From assembly GCA_964401685.1 (NCBI GenBank), contig CAYNZH010000005.1:1-64000 (forward strand): DNA of 64,000 bases, in the 5' to 3' direction. The position numbers and the translations under genes are program-made. The notes below the pieces were generated by a model that ran no database searches, had not been told where the DNA came from, and worked only from the letters and a program-made list of their open reading frames with translations. Source of the DNA: DASRQK01 sp964401685. GTDB taxonomy: Bacteria; Bacteroidota; Bacteroidia; Sphingobacteriales; Sphingobacteriaceae. Each line of letters begins with the position of its first letter. Within the stretch, counting starts at the first letter, position 1. Of this stretch, positions 35,895-43,498 are shown in pieces.

Positions 35895-36968
35895 ATGTTA
35901 GATAAATTACGTGCGATAAAGGATCGCTGGAAAGAGGTGGAAAATGAACTGGCGAACCCAGACACCATCAGCGACATGAAGCGATTTGCAAAATTAAACA
36001 AGGAGTATAAAGACCTTGGCAAAATCGTGGATCAATATCATATTTACAAGAATATTGTCAGCAATATAGAGGCAAACAAGGATATTTTAGCCAATGAAAA
36101 AGATGCGGAGATGAGGGAAATGGCTAAAGAAGAGCAAGATGTATTGATGGCCGAGAAAGAGAAGAAAGAGGAAGAAGTCCGCTTGATGCTCATTCCCGAG
36201 GATCCAGAGGATAGCAAGAACGCCATCATTGAGATCCGCGGTGGAGCAGGCGGGGACGAAGCTTCTATCTTTGCGGGCGATCTATATCGAATGTATACCC
36301 GTTTTTTCGAGCAAAAAGGCTGGAGAACTGAGACGATGACTGTCACTGAAGGATCTTCTGGAGGATACAAAGAGGTTATCCTAAAAGTGACTGGTGAAAA
36401 CGTTTACGGACAGTTAAAGTACGAATCCGGAGTGCACCGGGTCCAACGGGTACCAGATACCGAATCGCAGGGCCGCGTCCACACCTCAGCGGCGTCGGTG
36501 GTCGTCCTTCCTGAAGCGGAAGAAGTCGATCTATACATCAATCCCGCTGATATTGACATGCAGACCGCCCGATCGGGTGGAGCCGGCGGGCAGAACGTTA
36601 ACAAGGTAGAAACTAAAGTCCAATTGACCCACAAGCCTACGGGAATTGTCGTGGTTTGCCAGGTGGAGCGTTCGCAGCTAGCCAATAGAGAATTGGCCTT
36701 CGAGATGCTTAGATCCAAGCTTTACGAATTGGAACTTCAGAAAAAACAAGGAGACGAAACAGCTTTGCGTCAAACCATGGTCACTACAGGCGACCGTTCG
36801 GCTAAGATCAGGACTTATAACTATCCCCAGGGTCGCGTAACAGAACACAGGATTGGGCTAACTCTTTATAACCTCGGAGCGATCATGGATGGTGAGATTC
36901 AGGAGATTATAGATGCCTTGCAATTTGCAGAGAATGCTGAAAAGTTAAAGGCAGGAATGAGTTTATAA
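35895..36968 (+). CDS. prfA: Peptide chain release factor 1
   Basis: 357 residues. The codon-reading tripeptide P187-D-T189 (PxT type, RF1) is in VPDTESQGRVHTS, and the peptidyl-transferase motif G231-G-Q233 is in GGAGGQNVNK. N-terminal coiled-coil domain (about 1-100) as in the family. It releases the nascent chain at UAA and UAG. The gene stands alone with its own promoter and possible structured leader; a hairpin and a tRNA-Asp gene follow. Confidence 0.97.
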   Translation: MLDKLRAIKDRWKEVENELANPDTISDMKRFAKLNKEYKDLGKIVDQYHIYKNIVSNIEANKDILANEKDAEMREMAKEEQDVLMAEKEKKEEEVRLMLIPEDPEDSKNAIIEIRGGAGGDEASIFAGDLYRMYTRFFEQKGWRTETMTVTEGSSGGYKEVILKVTGENVYGQLKYESGVHRVQRVPDTESQGRVHTSAASVVVLPEAEEVDLYINPADIDMQTARSGGAGGQNVNKVETKVQLTHKPTGIVVVCQVERSQLANRELAFEMLRSKLYELELQKKQGDETALRQTMVTTGDRSAKIRTYNYPQGRVTEHRIGLTLYNLGAIMDGEIQEIIDALQFAENAEKLKAGMSL

Positions 36969-36974
36969 AATTTT

Positions 36975-37008
36975 AAAAAAAAAGCTTGTTATCTTCAAAA
37001 AACAAGCT
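36975..37008 (-). terminator. Hairpin after prfA, terminator-shaped on the minus strand
   Basis: Perfect 8-bp inverted repeat AGCTTGTT (36983-36990) / AACAAGCT (37001-37008), loop 10 nt, followed on the minus strand by a run of T (complement of A-run 36975-36982). It could also end prfA transcription without a U-tract. It overlaps the tRNA-Asp promoter. Confidence 0.5.
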
Positions 37009-37015
37009 ATATTTG
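36986..37015 (+). promoter_or_regulatory. Promoter of tRNA-Asp
   Basis: TTG (36986-36988), 19-nt spacer, TATATTTG (37008-37015), a full match to the Bacteroidota consensus, 20 nt before the tRNA 5' end. Confidence 0.75.
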
Positions 37016-37035
37016 CAGACCCAAAAGGGAAAGTT

Positions 37036-37112
37036 GGTCCGGTAGTTCAGTTGGTTAGAATACATGCCTGTCACGCATGGGGTCGCGGGTTCGAGTCCCG
37101 TCCGGACCGCCA
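37036..37112 (+). tRNA. tRNA-Asp (anticodon GTC)
   Basis: 77 nt with encoded CCA. Acceptor stem GGTCCGG (37036-37042) with CCGGACC (37102-37108), discriminator G, CCA at 37110-37112. D-arm TTCAGTTGGTTAGAA, anticodon loop CTGTCAC with GTC, and T-arm GGGTTCGAGTCCC are all normal. No integrase or direct-repeat attachment site is next to it. Confidence 0.97.
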
Positions 37113-37121
37113 ACGAAAGTC

Positions 37122-37153
37122 AAAAAAGAGGAGGTTGAAAAGCCTCCTTTTTT
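37122..37153 (+). terminator. Terminator after tRNA-Asp (possibly bidirectional)
   Basis: AGGAGG (37129-37134) pairs with CCTCCT (37143-37148), preceded by AAAAAA and followed by TTTTT. It can serve the tRNA on the plus strand and the ATP-grasp gene on the minus strand. Confidence 0.8.
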
Positions 37154-37194
37154 ATGCGCCAAATTTTGCCAGAATTGACGGACGACATCCGAAA

Positions 37195-38070
37195 TCAGGT
37201 GCTTTTCAATAGTTCCATCAACGCATCGAAGTAATTTTCCATCAGTTGTTCACTCCCGCGGAAGTATAGATAAGGCTCGATCAGCTCTATTTCCATGAGC
37301 ACGAAGCGGTGGTCAATGATTACTCCATCGACCCGCGCATAAAGCGTGGTGCCAGGGAGGCTTTCGACAAATAAGGCCGCCGCATCAATATGCGCTTGCT
37401 CAGGTGGCGGCGAACTAATAAAGCCGCCTAGATAATGCTGTACCCTGAAATCCCCCGCTTTGGGCGTTTTCAGGACGCTGTGACTGAAAGTTCCATTGAA
37501 AAAAAGAAAAGACCATTCTCCGTTTTGTATTTCGTCCACGTAGGGCTGAGCCATGTAGTCCTGTTGGGCAAAAAGCGTCCGAAAGTGTTCTGCTTGCTCT
37601 GGGAATGTACTTTGATCGACTACAAAGGTGTTCTGCGCTCCAGCACTCACGCAGGGTTTCACCACGAGCTTGTTCGTGTCAAAAAGCCCAAAGATCCCAG
37701 GATCGAACACACTCCCTCTAGGAAGAAAAGCCGAAGGGATCACCGGCAGACCCTGATCCTGGAATTCCTTTAAATAGACTTTGTTACTGTTCCACCGGAT
37801 GAGACTAGCGGAGTTGAAAATCTGAATTCCCATATCCTCGAGCCTGTCCAGCCAGGCAAGAAATTCCGTCAACCTCTCGTGGTAGTCCCAGGGAGATTTG
37901 ATAATCACCGCATGATAGTCCTTCCAAACCAGCTCCGGATCGCTCCAGACCTGTAAATGAACGTCCAAACCTTTTCGGCGGAGAAAAGTGACGAGTTCGG
38001 TGTCTTCATTGTTGCTGACCCCTTGGGCAAATTTTTCCAATGTCTCTGCAGTGACTAAAGCGATTTTCAT
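37195..38070 (-). CDS. ATP-grasp domain protein (RimK/glutathione-synthetase-like)
   Basis: 291 residues. Divergent ATP-grasp fold: N-terminal alpha/beta domain, WNSNKVYLKEF at about 110 (lid/ATP lysine), KLVVKPCVSAGAQNTFVV as the ATP-binding loop, GEWSFLFFNG, and a C-terminal ARVDGVIID ... LMEIELIEPYLYF with the metal-binding acidic residues. This matches the family of uncharacterised ATP-grasp ligases. A carboxylate-amine ligase is likely, the substrate unknown. Its start overlaps the VOC gene by 4 nt (ATGA), so the two are translationally coupled. Confidence 0.85.
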   Translation of the reverse strand: MKIALVTAETLEKFAQGVSNNEDTELVTFLRRKGLDVHLQVWSDPELVWKDYHAVIIKSPWDYHERLTEFLAWLDRLEDMGIQIFNSASLIRWNSNKVYLKEFQDQGLPVIPSAFLPRGSVFDPGIFGLFDTNKLVVKPCVSAGAQNTFVVDQSTFPEQAEHFRTLFAQQDYMAQPYVDEIQNGEWSFLFFNGTFSHSVLKTPKAGDFRVQHYLGGFISSPPPEQAHIDAAALFVESLPGTTLYARVDGVIIDHRFVLMEIELIEPYLYFRGSEQLMENYFDALMELLKST

Positions 38071-38516
38071 CCGCCAAATTTAGCGTTTCCTTCGTAATGA
38101 ACCATCCAGCTGATGCCGAATTGGTCCTGAAAGGACGCATAAAGCTCCGCAAAGAAAGTCGGCTCGAGATCCATCTCTATATTTTGGGCGTTGACACTCA
38201 ATTCTTGGAAAATGCGCTTAGCTTCCTCCGGCGAATCAGTGTCTATCATCGCGTAAGTCTGGTTCCCGTTTCTTAGCGGGTCAGATCCAAAGGCTTCAAT
38301 GATGTCTGAACCCATTAGCAGGGTATGTTCATTAAGCTGCAATGCCGTATGCAGTACCAGTTTCTTCAACGACTCCGGAGTGTTCCCAGTGTCGTCGGGC
38401 ATGTCTCCATAACGGTGGGTTCCGAGATTGGGCCTGCGGAATACTTTTTCATAGAACCGGAATGCTTCATCACAATTTCCGTCGAAATTCAGATAAATGT
38501 GGAATTTTGTCATCAT
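38067..38516 (-). CDS. VOC-superfamily protein (PhnB/3-demethylubiquinone-type)
   Basis: 149 residues (ATG at 38516 or 38513). PhnB-like glyoxalase-fold protein with YLNFDGNCDEAFRFYEKVF at the N-terminus, LLMGSDI in the middle, and a C-terminal FGISWMVHYE strand. Function unknown for the family. Followed by the ATP-grasp gene with a 4-nt overlap. An interrupted 20-bp palindrome lies upstream at 38563-38582. Confidence 0.88.
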   Translation of the reverse strand: MMTKFHIYLNFDGNCDEAFRFYEKVFRRPNLGTHRYGDMPDDTGNTPESLKKLVLHTALQLNEHTLLMGSDIIEAFGSDPLRNGNQTYAMIDTDSPEEAKRIFQELSVNAQNIEMDLEPTFFAELYASFQDQFGISWMVHYEGNAKFGG

Positions 38517-38562
38517 TTTTTATTTGGTTTTCACACAAAGAACGGGCTTTCGCCTTCAATCC

Positions 38563-38582
38563 TTCTTGTCAGATGACAAGAA
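38563..38582. repeat. 20-bp interrupted palindrome between two minus-strand genes
   Basis: TTCTTGTCA (38563-38571), 2-nt spacer, TGACAAGAA (38574-38582): perfectly complementary 9-bp arms. It lies 3 nt past the end of the unknown lipoprotein gene and 47 nt before the VOC start. Either an operator for the VOC/ATP-grasp pair or a terminator stem; no T-run follows on the minus strand, which favours an operator. Confidence 0.6.
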
Positions 38583-38585
38583 ATG

Positions 38586-39479
38586 TTATTGATGGGAGGT
38601 TTGCTTAAATCCCGGCTCAATCGTGAAATCATATTGGTGCAAAATCTCACCTTCCAGGGTAGTCACCTCAAGTGTGTATTGGCCTTCGTAAACCTTAAAG
38701 GCCCCCAGATGCCATTCTGGTTGTAGCAGGCGATAATAGAACAAATTCCGATGATCCTGGCTGCTGCTCATAACCTTGACAATTACCATATAATCCCTGT
38801 CACGCAGAAACTCTGGAACTACGTATTCATAGTGATATTCATCCTTTTTTTCAGGATTTTCCTCCACAAATCTCACTGCACTATAAAAAGCAACACGCTG
38901 ATAGTTTTCCACATTCTGATCGAGAATGGGGGTAATGAAATTCAGCTGATCGTCATTCGCCTCCTCATCAAATAAAAAGATAAGGCTCAGGTACTTGAGC
39001 CCCGTGATCTTCGGAACGGGAACCATCGTGTGGTAAAGGGTCTGCCCCTTCTGATTTTCTTTAATATCATAATACCACATGCCTGCTGGCGTTTTCCGTG
39101 AATATACAGGAAGAAGTTGGCCGGATCTTGCAGCGCGCCCTCTCGCCGAGTCTCTTTCGATAACGGCCAATAGGCCAAATGGCAGGTTCTCGCCATTTCT
39201 AAATAACACCTTATGCGATTTCGGCTTATAATCAAGGAAACGCAGATTTTTTTTCTGTGAAGAGGTGAGTTTGTCTAAATTGAGCGGGGGCTTCCCATCT
39301 ATCCACCAAGTATCTTTATGAAAATCGCTACCCAGGTACACCGACAGTTTTTCGTCAATGTTTACGAAATAATCATCTCCCTGCACCATATATCCGGGTT
39401 GGCTTACCTGGAAACTGCGGCATCCTCCCAGTAAGACAAAGGCAGTTACGACGGTCAATATTTGTGCGGCCCGAATCAT
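38586..39479 (-). CDS. Unknown lipoprotein, about 297 residues
   Basis: From the ATG at 39479 (MIRAAQ); a TTG at 39491 would add 4 residues. Signal peptide with lipobox LLGGC, so an outer-membrane-linked lipoprotein. The mature part is beta-rich with acidic stretches, such as NPEKKDEYHYEYVVPEF and VKVMSSSQDHRN near the end, and a C-terminal immunoglobulin-like pattern. I do not recognise a family. Divergent from the AraC-Ogt gene; 43 nt lie between the two ATG codons. Confidence 0.8.
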   Translation of the reverse strand: MIRAAQILTVVTAFVLLGGCRSFQVSQPGYMVQGDDYFVNIDEKLSVYLGSDFHKDTWWIDGKPPLNLDKLTSSQKKNLRFLDYKPKSHKVLFRNGENLPFGLLAVIERDSARGRAARSGQLLPVYSRKTPAGMWYYDIKENQKGQTLYHTMVPVPKITGLKYLSLIFLFDEEANDDQLNFITPILDQNVENYQRVAFYSAVRFVEENPEKKDEYHYEYVVPEFLRDRDYMVIVKVMSSSQDHRNLFYYRLLQPEWHLGAFKVYEGQYTLEVTTLEGEILHQYDFTIEPGFKQTSHQ

Positions 39480-39522
39480 AATTTCCTGCAATATAGCAAT
39501 TTTCGGATTTTTTTATCCAAAA

Positions 39523-40401
39523 ATGCTGAGTATTTTTGAAGCATTCATGGAAGAAAATGGAAATTTATATCATTTTACAGTAGTCGAGTCATCGATCAAC
39601 TATCTTGTAACCCATTTTGTGAGGCAGCCGAGCCTAGAAGAAGTTGCTGCGCATGTTCACCTCAGTCCTTATCATTTTCAACGCATTTTCCGGGAATGGG
39701 CGGGCATTAGTCCGAAGAAATTCGTGCAATTCCTGTCTGTGGCGCACGCGAAGGAAATTTTGGCCAATAAGAAGGAATTGACGCTCTTTGATGCAGCGGA
39801 CAGCCTGGGGCTTTCTAGTACCAGCCGACTGCATGAACTTTTTATCAAGCTTGAGGGTATGAGCCCGGCTTCATTCAAAAGGGGAGGAAAGAACCTGCTC
39901 ATCAGCTTCCAATTCAGTGAGAGTATTTTCGGGCCTATCCTTATCGGTGCGACGGACATAGGGATTTGCTACCTCACTTTTGCGGAAAATAGAGAGCAAG
40001 CACTGGCTGAGCTGGCGGCTACTTTTCCCGGGGCTGAATTTCGGGAGCAAGCCTCCCCTTTTCACCAACAAGTGAATGCATTTTTCCATAATGATTGGAC
40101 GAATCTCCCCGCACTGAAATTACATCTCAAGGGGACTCCTTTTCAACTCAAAATCTGGGAATTACTTTTGAAGATTCCAATGGGAGGGTTGACAACGTAC
40201 GGGCACCTCGCACTAAAAGCGGGGTCTCCGGGTGCCAGTCGTGCCGTTGGTACAGCGGTGGGCAGCAATCCCGTCTCTTTTCTTGTTCCCTGCCACCGTG
40301 TGATCCGGTCAAGCGGCGTGATCGGACAGTATCGCTGGGGTCAGGCACGAAAAATGGCTATGATCGGCTGGGAGGCAGCAAAAACGGCGCGTCAGGAATG
40401 A
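39523..40401 (+). CDS. AraC-type HTH fused to O6-methylguanine-DNA methyltransferase
   Basis: 292 residues. N-terminal AraC-like HTH (about 24-118: PSLEEVAAHVHLSPYHFQRIF and a second HTH ending MSPASFKR), then an Ogt-type methyltransferase with P256-C257-H258-R-V, whose Cys accepts the alkyl group. The Ada N-terminal zinc domain that repairs phosphotriesters and triggers the adaptive response is missing, so alkylation-induced activation must work differently or not at all. Alkylated-DNA repair is certain by motif; a transcriptional role is inferred. It is convergent with ribH (1 nt apart). Confidence 0.9.
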   Translation: MLSIFEAFMEENGNLYHFTVVESSINYLVTHFVRQPSLEEVAAHVHLSPYHFQRIFREWAGISPKKFVQFLSVAHAKEILANKKELTLFDAADSLGLSSTSRLHELFIKLEGMSPASFKRGGKNLLISFQFSESIFGPILIGATDIGICYLTFAENREQALAELAATFPGAEFREQASPFHQQVNAFFHNDWTNLPALKLHLKGTPFQLKIWELLLKIPMGGLTTYGHLALKAGSPGASRAVGTAVGSNPVSFLVPCHRVIRSSGVIGQYRWGQARKMAMIGWEAAKTARQE

Positions 40402-40402
40402 G

Positions 40403-40891
40403 TTAAACGGTCAAGGTCGCCATCTGGATAGCTGACACAGCAGCCTCTTCGCCCTTGTTGCCGTGTTTGCCTCCTGCTCTTTCTTCGGCCTGGGTGACAT
40501 TGTCCGTGGTAAGAACACCAAAAATTACGGGCTTGCTGTGCTTCAGACCTACTTGGTAGAGCCCATTTGCAACAGCATCGCAGATAAAATCGAAGTGTCT
40601 AGTCTCCCCCTGGATGACACAGCCAAGGCAGATGATGGCGTCAAAGCTGGGGTTGGCATGTAAAAGAAGGTGATCAGCCCCCGCAATCAGCTCATAACTA
40701 CCAGGGACTTGAGCAATGTGAATGTCCTTTTCCGAGACACCGTTATGCAGCAGCGCGTTCACCGCACCGTCTAACAGTGCCCCTGTGATAGAAGCATTCC
40801 ATTGTGAAACGACGATCCCAAACCTTTTACCCGCCGCCGGCCGGATCTCAATATGCTTGAAATCAGACAGGTTTTTGTGAGCCGTAGACAT
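40403..40891 (-). CDS. ribH: 6,7-dimethyl-8-ribityllumazine synthase
   Basis: 162 residues; penultimate enzyme of riboflavin synthesis, joining 5-amino-6-ribitylaminouracil with a butanone phosphate. The family motifs GSYELIAG, CVIQGETRHFDF (with the catalytic His) and GVLTTDN are present. It starts 1 nt inside the end of the TPR gene (TAATG), so it is in the same operon and probably translationally coupled. Confidence 0.96.
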   Translation of the reverse strand: MSTAHKNLSDFKHIEIRPAAGKRFGIVVSQWNASITGALLDGAVNALLHNGVSEKDIHIAQVPGSYELIAGADHLLLHANPSFDAIICLGCVIQGETRHFDFICDAVANGLYQVGLKHSKPVIFGVLTTDNVTQAEERAGGKHGNKGEEAAVSAIQMATLTV

Positions 40892-41571
40892 TATAACCTT
40901 GCTTCTGCCCGAGCGATGTAGGCTTCAATATTTGTCGCCTCATGGCTGCCGGGATAGTCACTGCGAATTTTTTTATACGTCTCTGCTGCTTGCTTATAAT
41001 CATTCTGCGCCTCGTAAACCAGACCTAATTTTTTCAGCATCAACGGCGAAGTGAAACTATTCGCATTTTTGTTTGCGGCATTTTTGTAGTAAGTAGCCGC
41101 TTTTTTATAATCGTTCAGTTCAGAGTAGGCGTCTCCTATCATTCCTATGACCAACGGATCAAGAACCTGACTGCCCGTCGAGCTGTATTTCTCCAGTGCT
41201 TGTATAGCATCCTGGAATTGGCCCTGTTGCAAATATAAACCACCCAGGTAGGCGTGCGCTACGTTGGCCGATTTTGTATTCGTATATTCTTCTGCAATTT
41301 CCTTGAAGCCAGGAAATGAACCATCGCCCTCGATAGCTCTTTGAACCGAGTCCAGGGAAGCATAGACCTGCGCCCTGTAAATTTGTTCTTCCGCAGTTTT
41401 TGCTCGAGGCTCGAGGTATAATTGCTGATAACCAATGTATAGCAAAATTAACACGATGATACCACCACCGATGAAAACCAAGCTTTTTTGATTTTCCACG
41501 ATAAAATTCCCTTTCTTGTTCCCTGAAGAAGAAGGGTTTCCGTCCGTATTTCTTTTATTCTGATTTGACAT
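40891..41571 (-). CDS. Membrane-anchored TPR protein (YfgM-like)
   Basis: About 226 residues from the ATG at 41571 (MSNQNKRNTD); the longer open frame runs further upstream without sense. An Asn/Ser/Gly-rich cytoplasmic tail, one transmembrane segment (about 30-52), then tetratricopeptide repeats (about 75-226, for example VAHAYLGGLYLQQGQFQDAIQ). Resembles YfgM-type proteins that work with the SecYEG translocon or with PpiD. Shares an operon with ribH. It has a full promoter match upstream. Confidence 0.85.
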   Translation of the reverse strand: MSNQNKRNTDGNPSSSGNKKGNFIVENQKSLVFIGGGIIVLILLYIGYQQLYLEPRAKTAEEQIYRAQVYASLDSVQRAIEGDGSFPGFKEIAEEYTNTKSANVAHAYLGGLYLQQGQFQDAIQALEKYSSTGSQVLDPLVIGMIGDAYSELNDYKKAATYYKNAANKNANSFTSPLMLKKLGLVYEAQNDYKQAAETYKKIRSDYPGSHEATNIEAYIARAEARL

Positions 41572-41593
41572 GTCCTGTTTAAAATTCGGATTG

Positions 41594-41623
41594 CAAAAAT
41601 ACACTTTTACTGATGATATACAA
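41594..41623 (-). promoter_or_regulatory. Promoter of the TPR-ribH operon
   Basis: On the minus strand, TTG (41623-41621), 19-nt spacer, TATTTTTG (41601-41594): a full match to the Bacteroidota consensus, 22 nt before the ATG at 41571. The element lies inside the 3' end of the neighbouring radical SAM gene's downstream region. Confidence 0.7.
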
Positions 41624-41656
41624 GACTTTCCAAACAATAAATTGAAAATCCTGTTT

Positions 41657-42604
41657 TTAAGGCCGATATTGACTGCCTTGAATGGCATTTCGCCTTTCCA
41701 GCTCCCGATCAATATAGGTTTGAATAGCCGATTTCCCCTTTCCCCAATTGGGTGCTATAAGTAGCTCCTGATCAGCGAGTCCAAACAGGCGCTGTATCAC
41801 GATGTCGGGCCTGAGCAGAGGCACAAATTTGCACAAAAAGTCGGTGTATTCCTCCAAGGAAAACACTTTAAATGGTTCTCTCTTGTATTGCACGCCCATA
41901 ATCGAGCCTTCAACGATATGCAGGTGATGCAGCTTCACAAACTTTATCTGCGGAAATCGGTTGATTTCGTCTGCATATTTGAGCATCATTTCCTCCGATT
42001 CCCAGGGAAATCCAAAAATTGTGTGCACACAGATGTCCAAGGGACTGTTCTGAACCAGATTCAATGCTTTCTCCAATTCTTCATGGCTACAACCCCGGTT
42101 TATTTTGTCCAGGGTCGCATTGTAAATCGATTCCATGCCCATTTCGAGATCGACATCGTACCGGTCTGAGTAGCTCTCCAACAGGGCAACCTTTTCAAAA
42201 TCAATACAATCAGGTCGAGTTCCCACTGAAAGTCCTACGACGTTGTCCGGAACGACACTTAGCGCCTCATCATAGAGTTCTTTAAGGAAGTGCGCTGGTG
42301 CATAAGTATTTGTGTTGGGTTGAAAATAGATAATGAACTTTTCAGCTCCATACCCGTTGATTGCTCTTTGAATCCCTTCATGAACCTGCTCGGCGATGCT
42401 TGGCAGTTTTCGCGCCGAGTCGGGGGTGAAGGAATCTACATTACAATAGGAACAACCTCCGTATCCCTTACTTCCATCTCGGTTGGGGCAGGTAAAATGC
42501 CCGTCCACGATCACTTTAAAAACCCTTTTCCCGTGATACTTTTTTTTCAAAAATGCACCGTAATGATTGTAAGGCTTCTGTCCAATATCTAATAGGGTTC
42601 CCAT
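41657..42604 (-). CDS. TIGR01212 family radical SAM protein (YhcC-like)
   Basis: About 315 residues from the ATG at 42604 (MGTLLDIGQKPYNHYG); a GTG at 42622 coincides with the -7 box and is less likely. A radical SAM core of the TIGR01212 family: the cluster cysteines form C-x11-C-x2-C in FTCPNRDGSKGYGGCSYCN, and a TIM-barrel-like body follows. Function unknown for the family. Its stop is 86 nt before the ATG of the TPR gene on the same strand. Confidence 0.9.
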   Translation of the reverse strand: MGTLLDIGQKPYNHYGAFLKKKYHGKRVFKVIVDGHFTCPNRDGSKGYGGCSYCNVDSFTPDSARKLPSIAEQVHEGIQRAINGYGAEKFIIYFQPNTNTYAPAHFLKELYDEALSVVPDNVVGLSVGTRPDCIDFEKVALLESYSDRYDVDLEMGMESIYNATLDKINRGCSHEELEKALNLVQNSPLDICVHTIFGFPWESEEMMLKYADEINRFPQIKFVKLHHLHIVEGSIMGVQYKREPFKVFSLEEYTDFLCKFVPLLRPDIVIQRLFGLADQELLIAPNWGKGKSAIQTYIDRELERRNAIQGSQYRP

Positions 42605-42621
42605 ATGTCTGATTTTCTGCA

Positions 42622-42629
42622 CAAAGATA
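42622..42629 (-). promoter_or_regulatory. -7 element of the radical SAM gene
   Basis: TATCTTTG on the minus strand (reading 42629 to 42622), 17 nt before the ATG at 42604. Confidence 0.55.
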
Positions 42630-42793
42630 CAAATCTGCCTGACTGAATCGGAAATTTTGTCATCATCTTTGGTGAGTATGACTTAAAAATGGGATTTATT
42701 TGTATTTTTACCGTGATTTTTTAGCCTGGAGTGAGGGCGGTATATTTTTTGCTCCTTCCAGTTTAGGATAAAACGTAGAATTTTTAAAATATT

Positions 42794-43483
42794 ATGATAG
42801 GATACTGGATTATTTTTGGTGGGATCATGCTGGTGAGCATGTTGGTGCAGGGGCGATTTAAATCTAAATTTAAGAAATACTCGGAGACCCCGCTACTAGG
42901 GGGGATGACCGGCAGAGATGTCGCACAGAAGATGTTGAATGACAACGGCATCTATGATGTTCAGATCGTTTCCGTTCAGGGACGTTTGAGTGACCATTAC
43001 AATCCCGCAAACAGGACGGTCAACCTGAGTCCGGAGGTGTACGGTGGACGGAGTATTGCGGCCGCTGCGGTTGCGGCTCACGAATGTGGACACGCTATTC
43101 AGCATGCAAGAGCATATTCATGGTTGCAATTCCGCTCAGCTATGGTGCCGATCGTAAGCATTGCATCAAATTTGGTGCAATGGGTGCTGCTAATAGGTGT
43201 GTTGATGTTTGCGTATAGCAACAACCCAACCCTTTTGGCCATAGGCGTAGCAGCACTTGCGATCACAACGACCTTTGCATTCGTCACTTTGCCTGTGGAG
43301 TTTGATGCCTCTAAGCGTGCTTTGGCTTGGTTGGATAACAGCGGTGTAACTCACAATAGCAAGGAACACGCAGGGGCGAAAGATGCGTTATGGTGGGCAG
43401 CAATGACCTATGTTGTAGCGGCTTTGTCTTCCCTGGCGATGCTTCTTTATTATGCGAGCCTACTTTTGGGCCGTCGCGACTAA
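42794..43483 (+). CDS. Neutral zinc metallopeptidase (YugP-like membrane protein)
   Basis: 229 residues with hydrophobic segments near the N-terminus (4-19), in the middle (about 115-160) and at the C-terminus (about 205-225). Zinc motif H96-E-C-G-H100 (HExxH). Matches the uncharacterised YugP family of membrane metallopeptidases. The 171-bp region before it holds only AT-rich sequence, a weak CTGGA/TCCAG dyad and the divergent promoter of the radical SAM gene. Followed 15 nt later by ffh. Confidence 0.9.
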   Translation: MIGYWIIFGGIMLVSMLVQGRFKSKFKKYSETPLLGGMTGRDVAQKMLNDNGIYDVQIVSVQGRLSDHYNPANRTVNLSPEVYGGRSIAAAAVAAHECGHAIQHARAYSWLQFRSAMVPIVSIASNLVQWVLLIGVLMFAYSNNPTLLAIGVAALAITTTFAFVTLPVEFDASKRALAWLDNSGVTHNSKEHAGAKDALWWAAMTYVVAALSSLAMLLYYASLLLGRRD

Positions 43484-43498
43484 TTTTTTATTGCAATT

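Noticed and set aside
37036..37112. tRNA-Asp as an integration site
   Set aside because: No integrase, no direct repeat of the tRNA 3' end and only core genes around it.
42720..42770. CTGGA/TCCAG dyad upstream of the YugP-like gene as a riboswitch
   Set aside because: Only 5 bp with a long loop; too weak to call.
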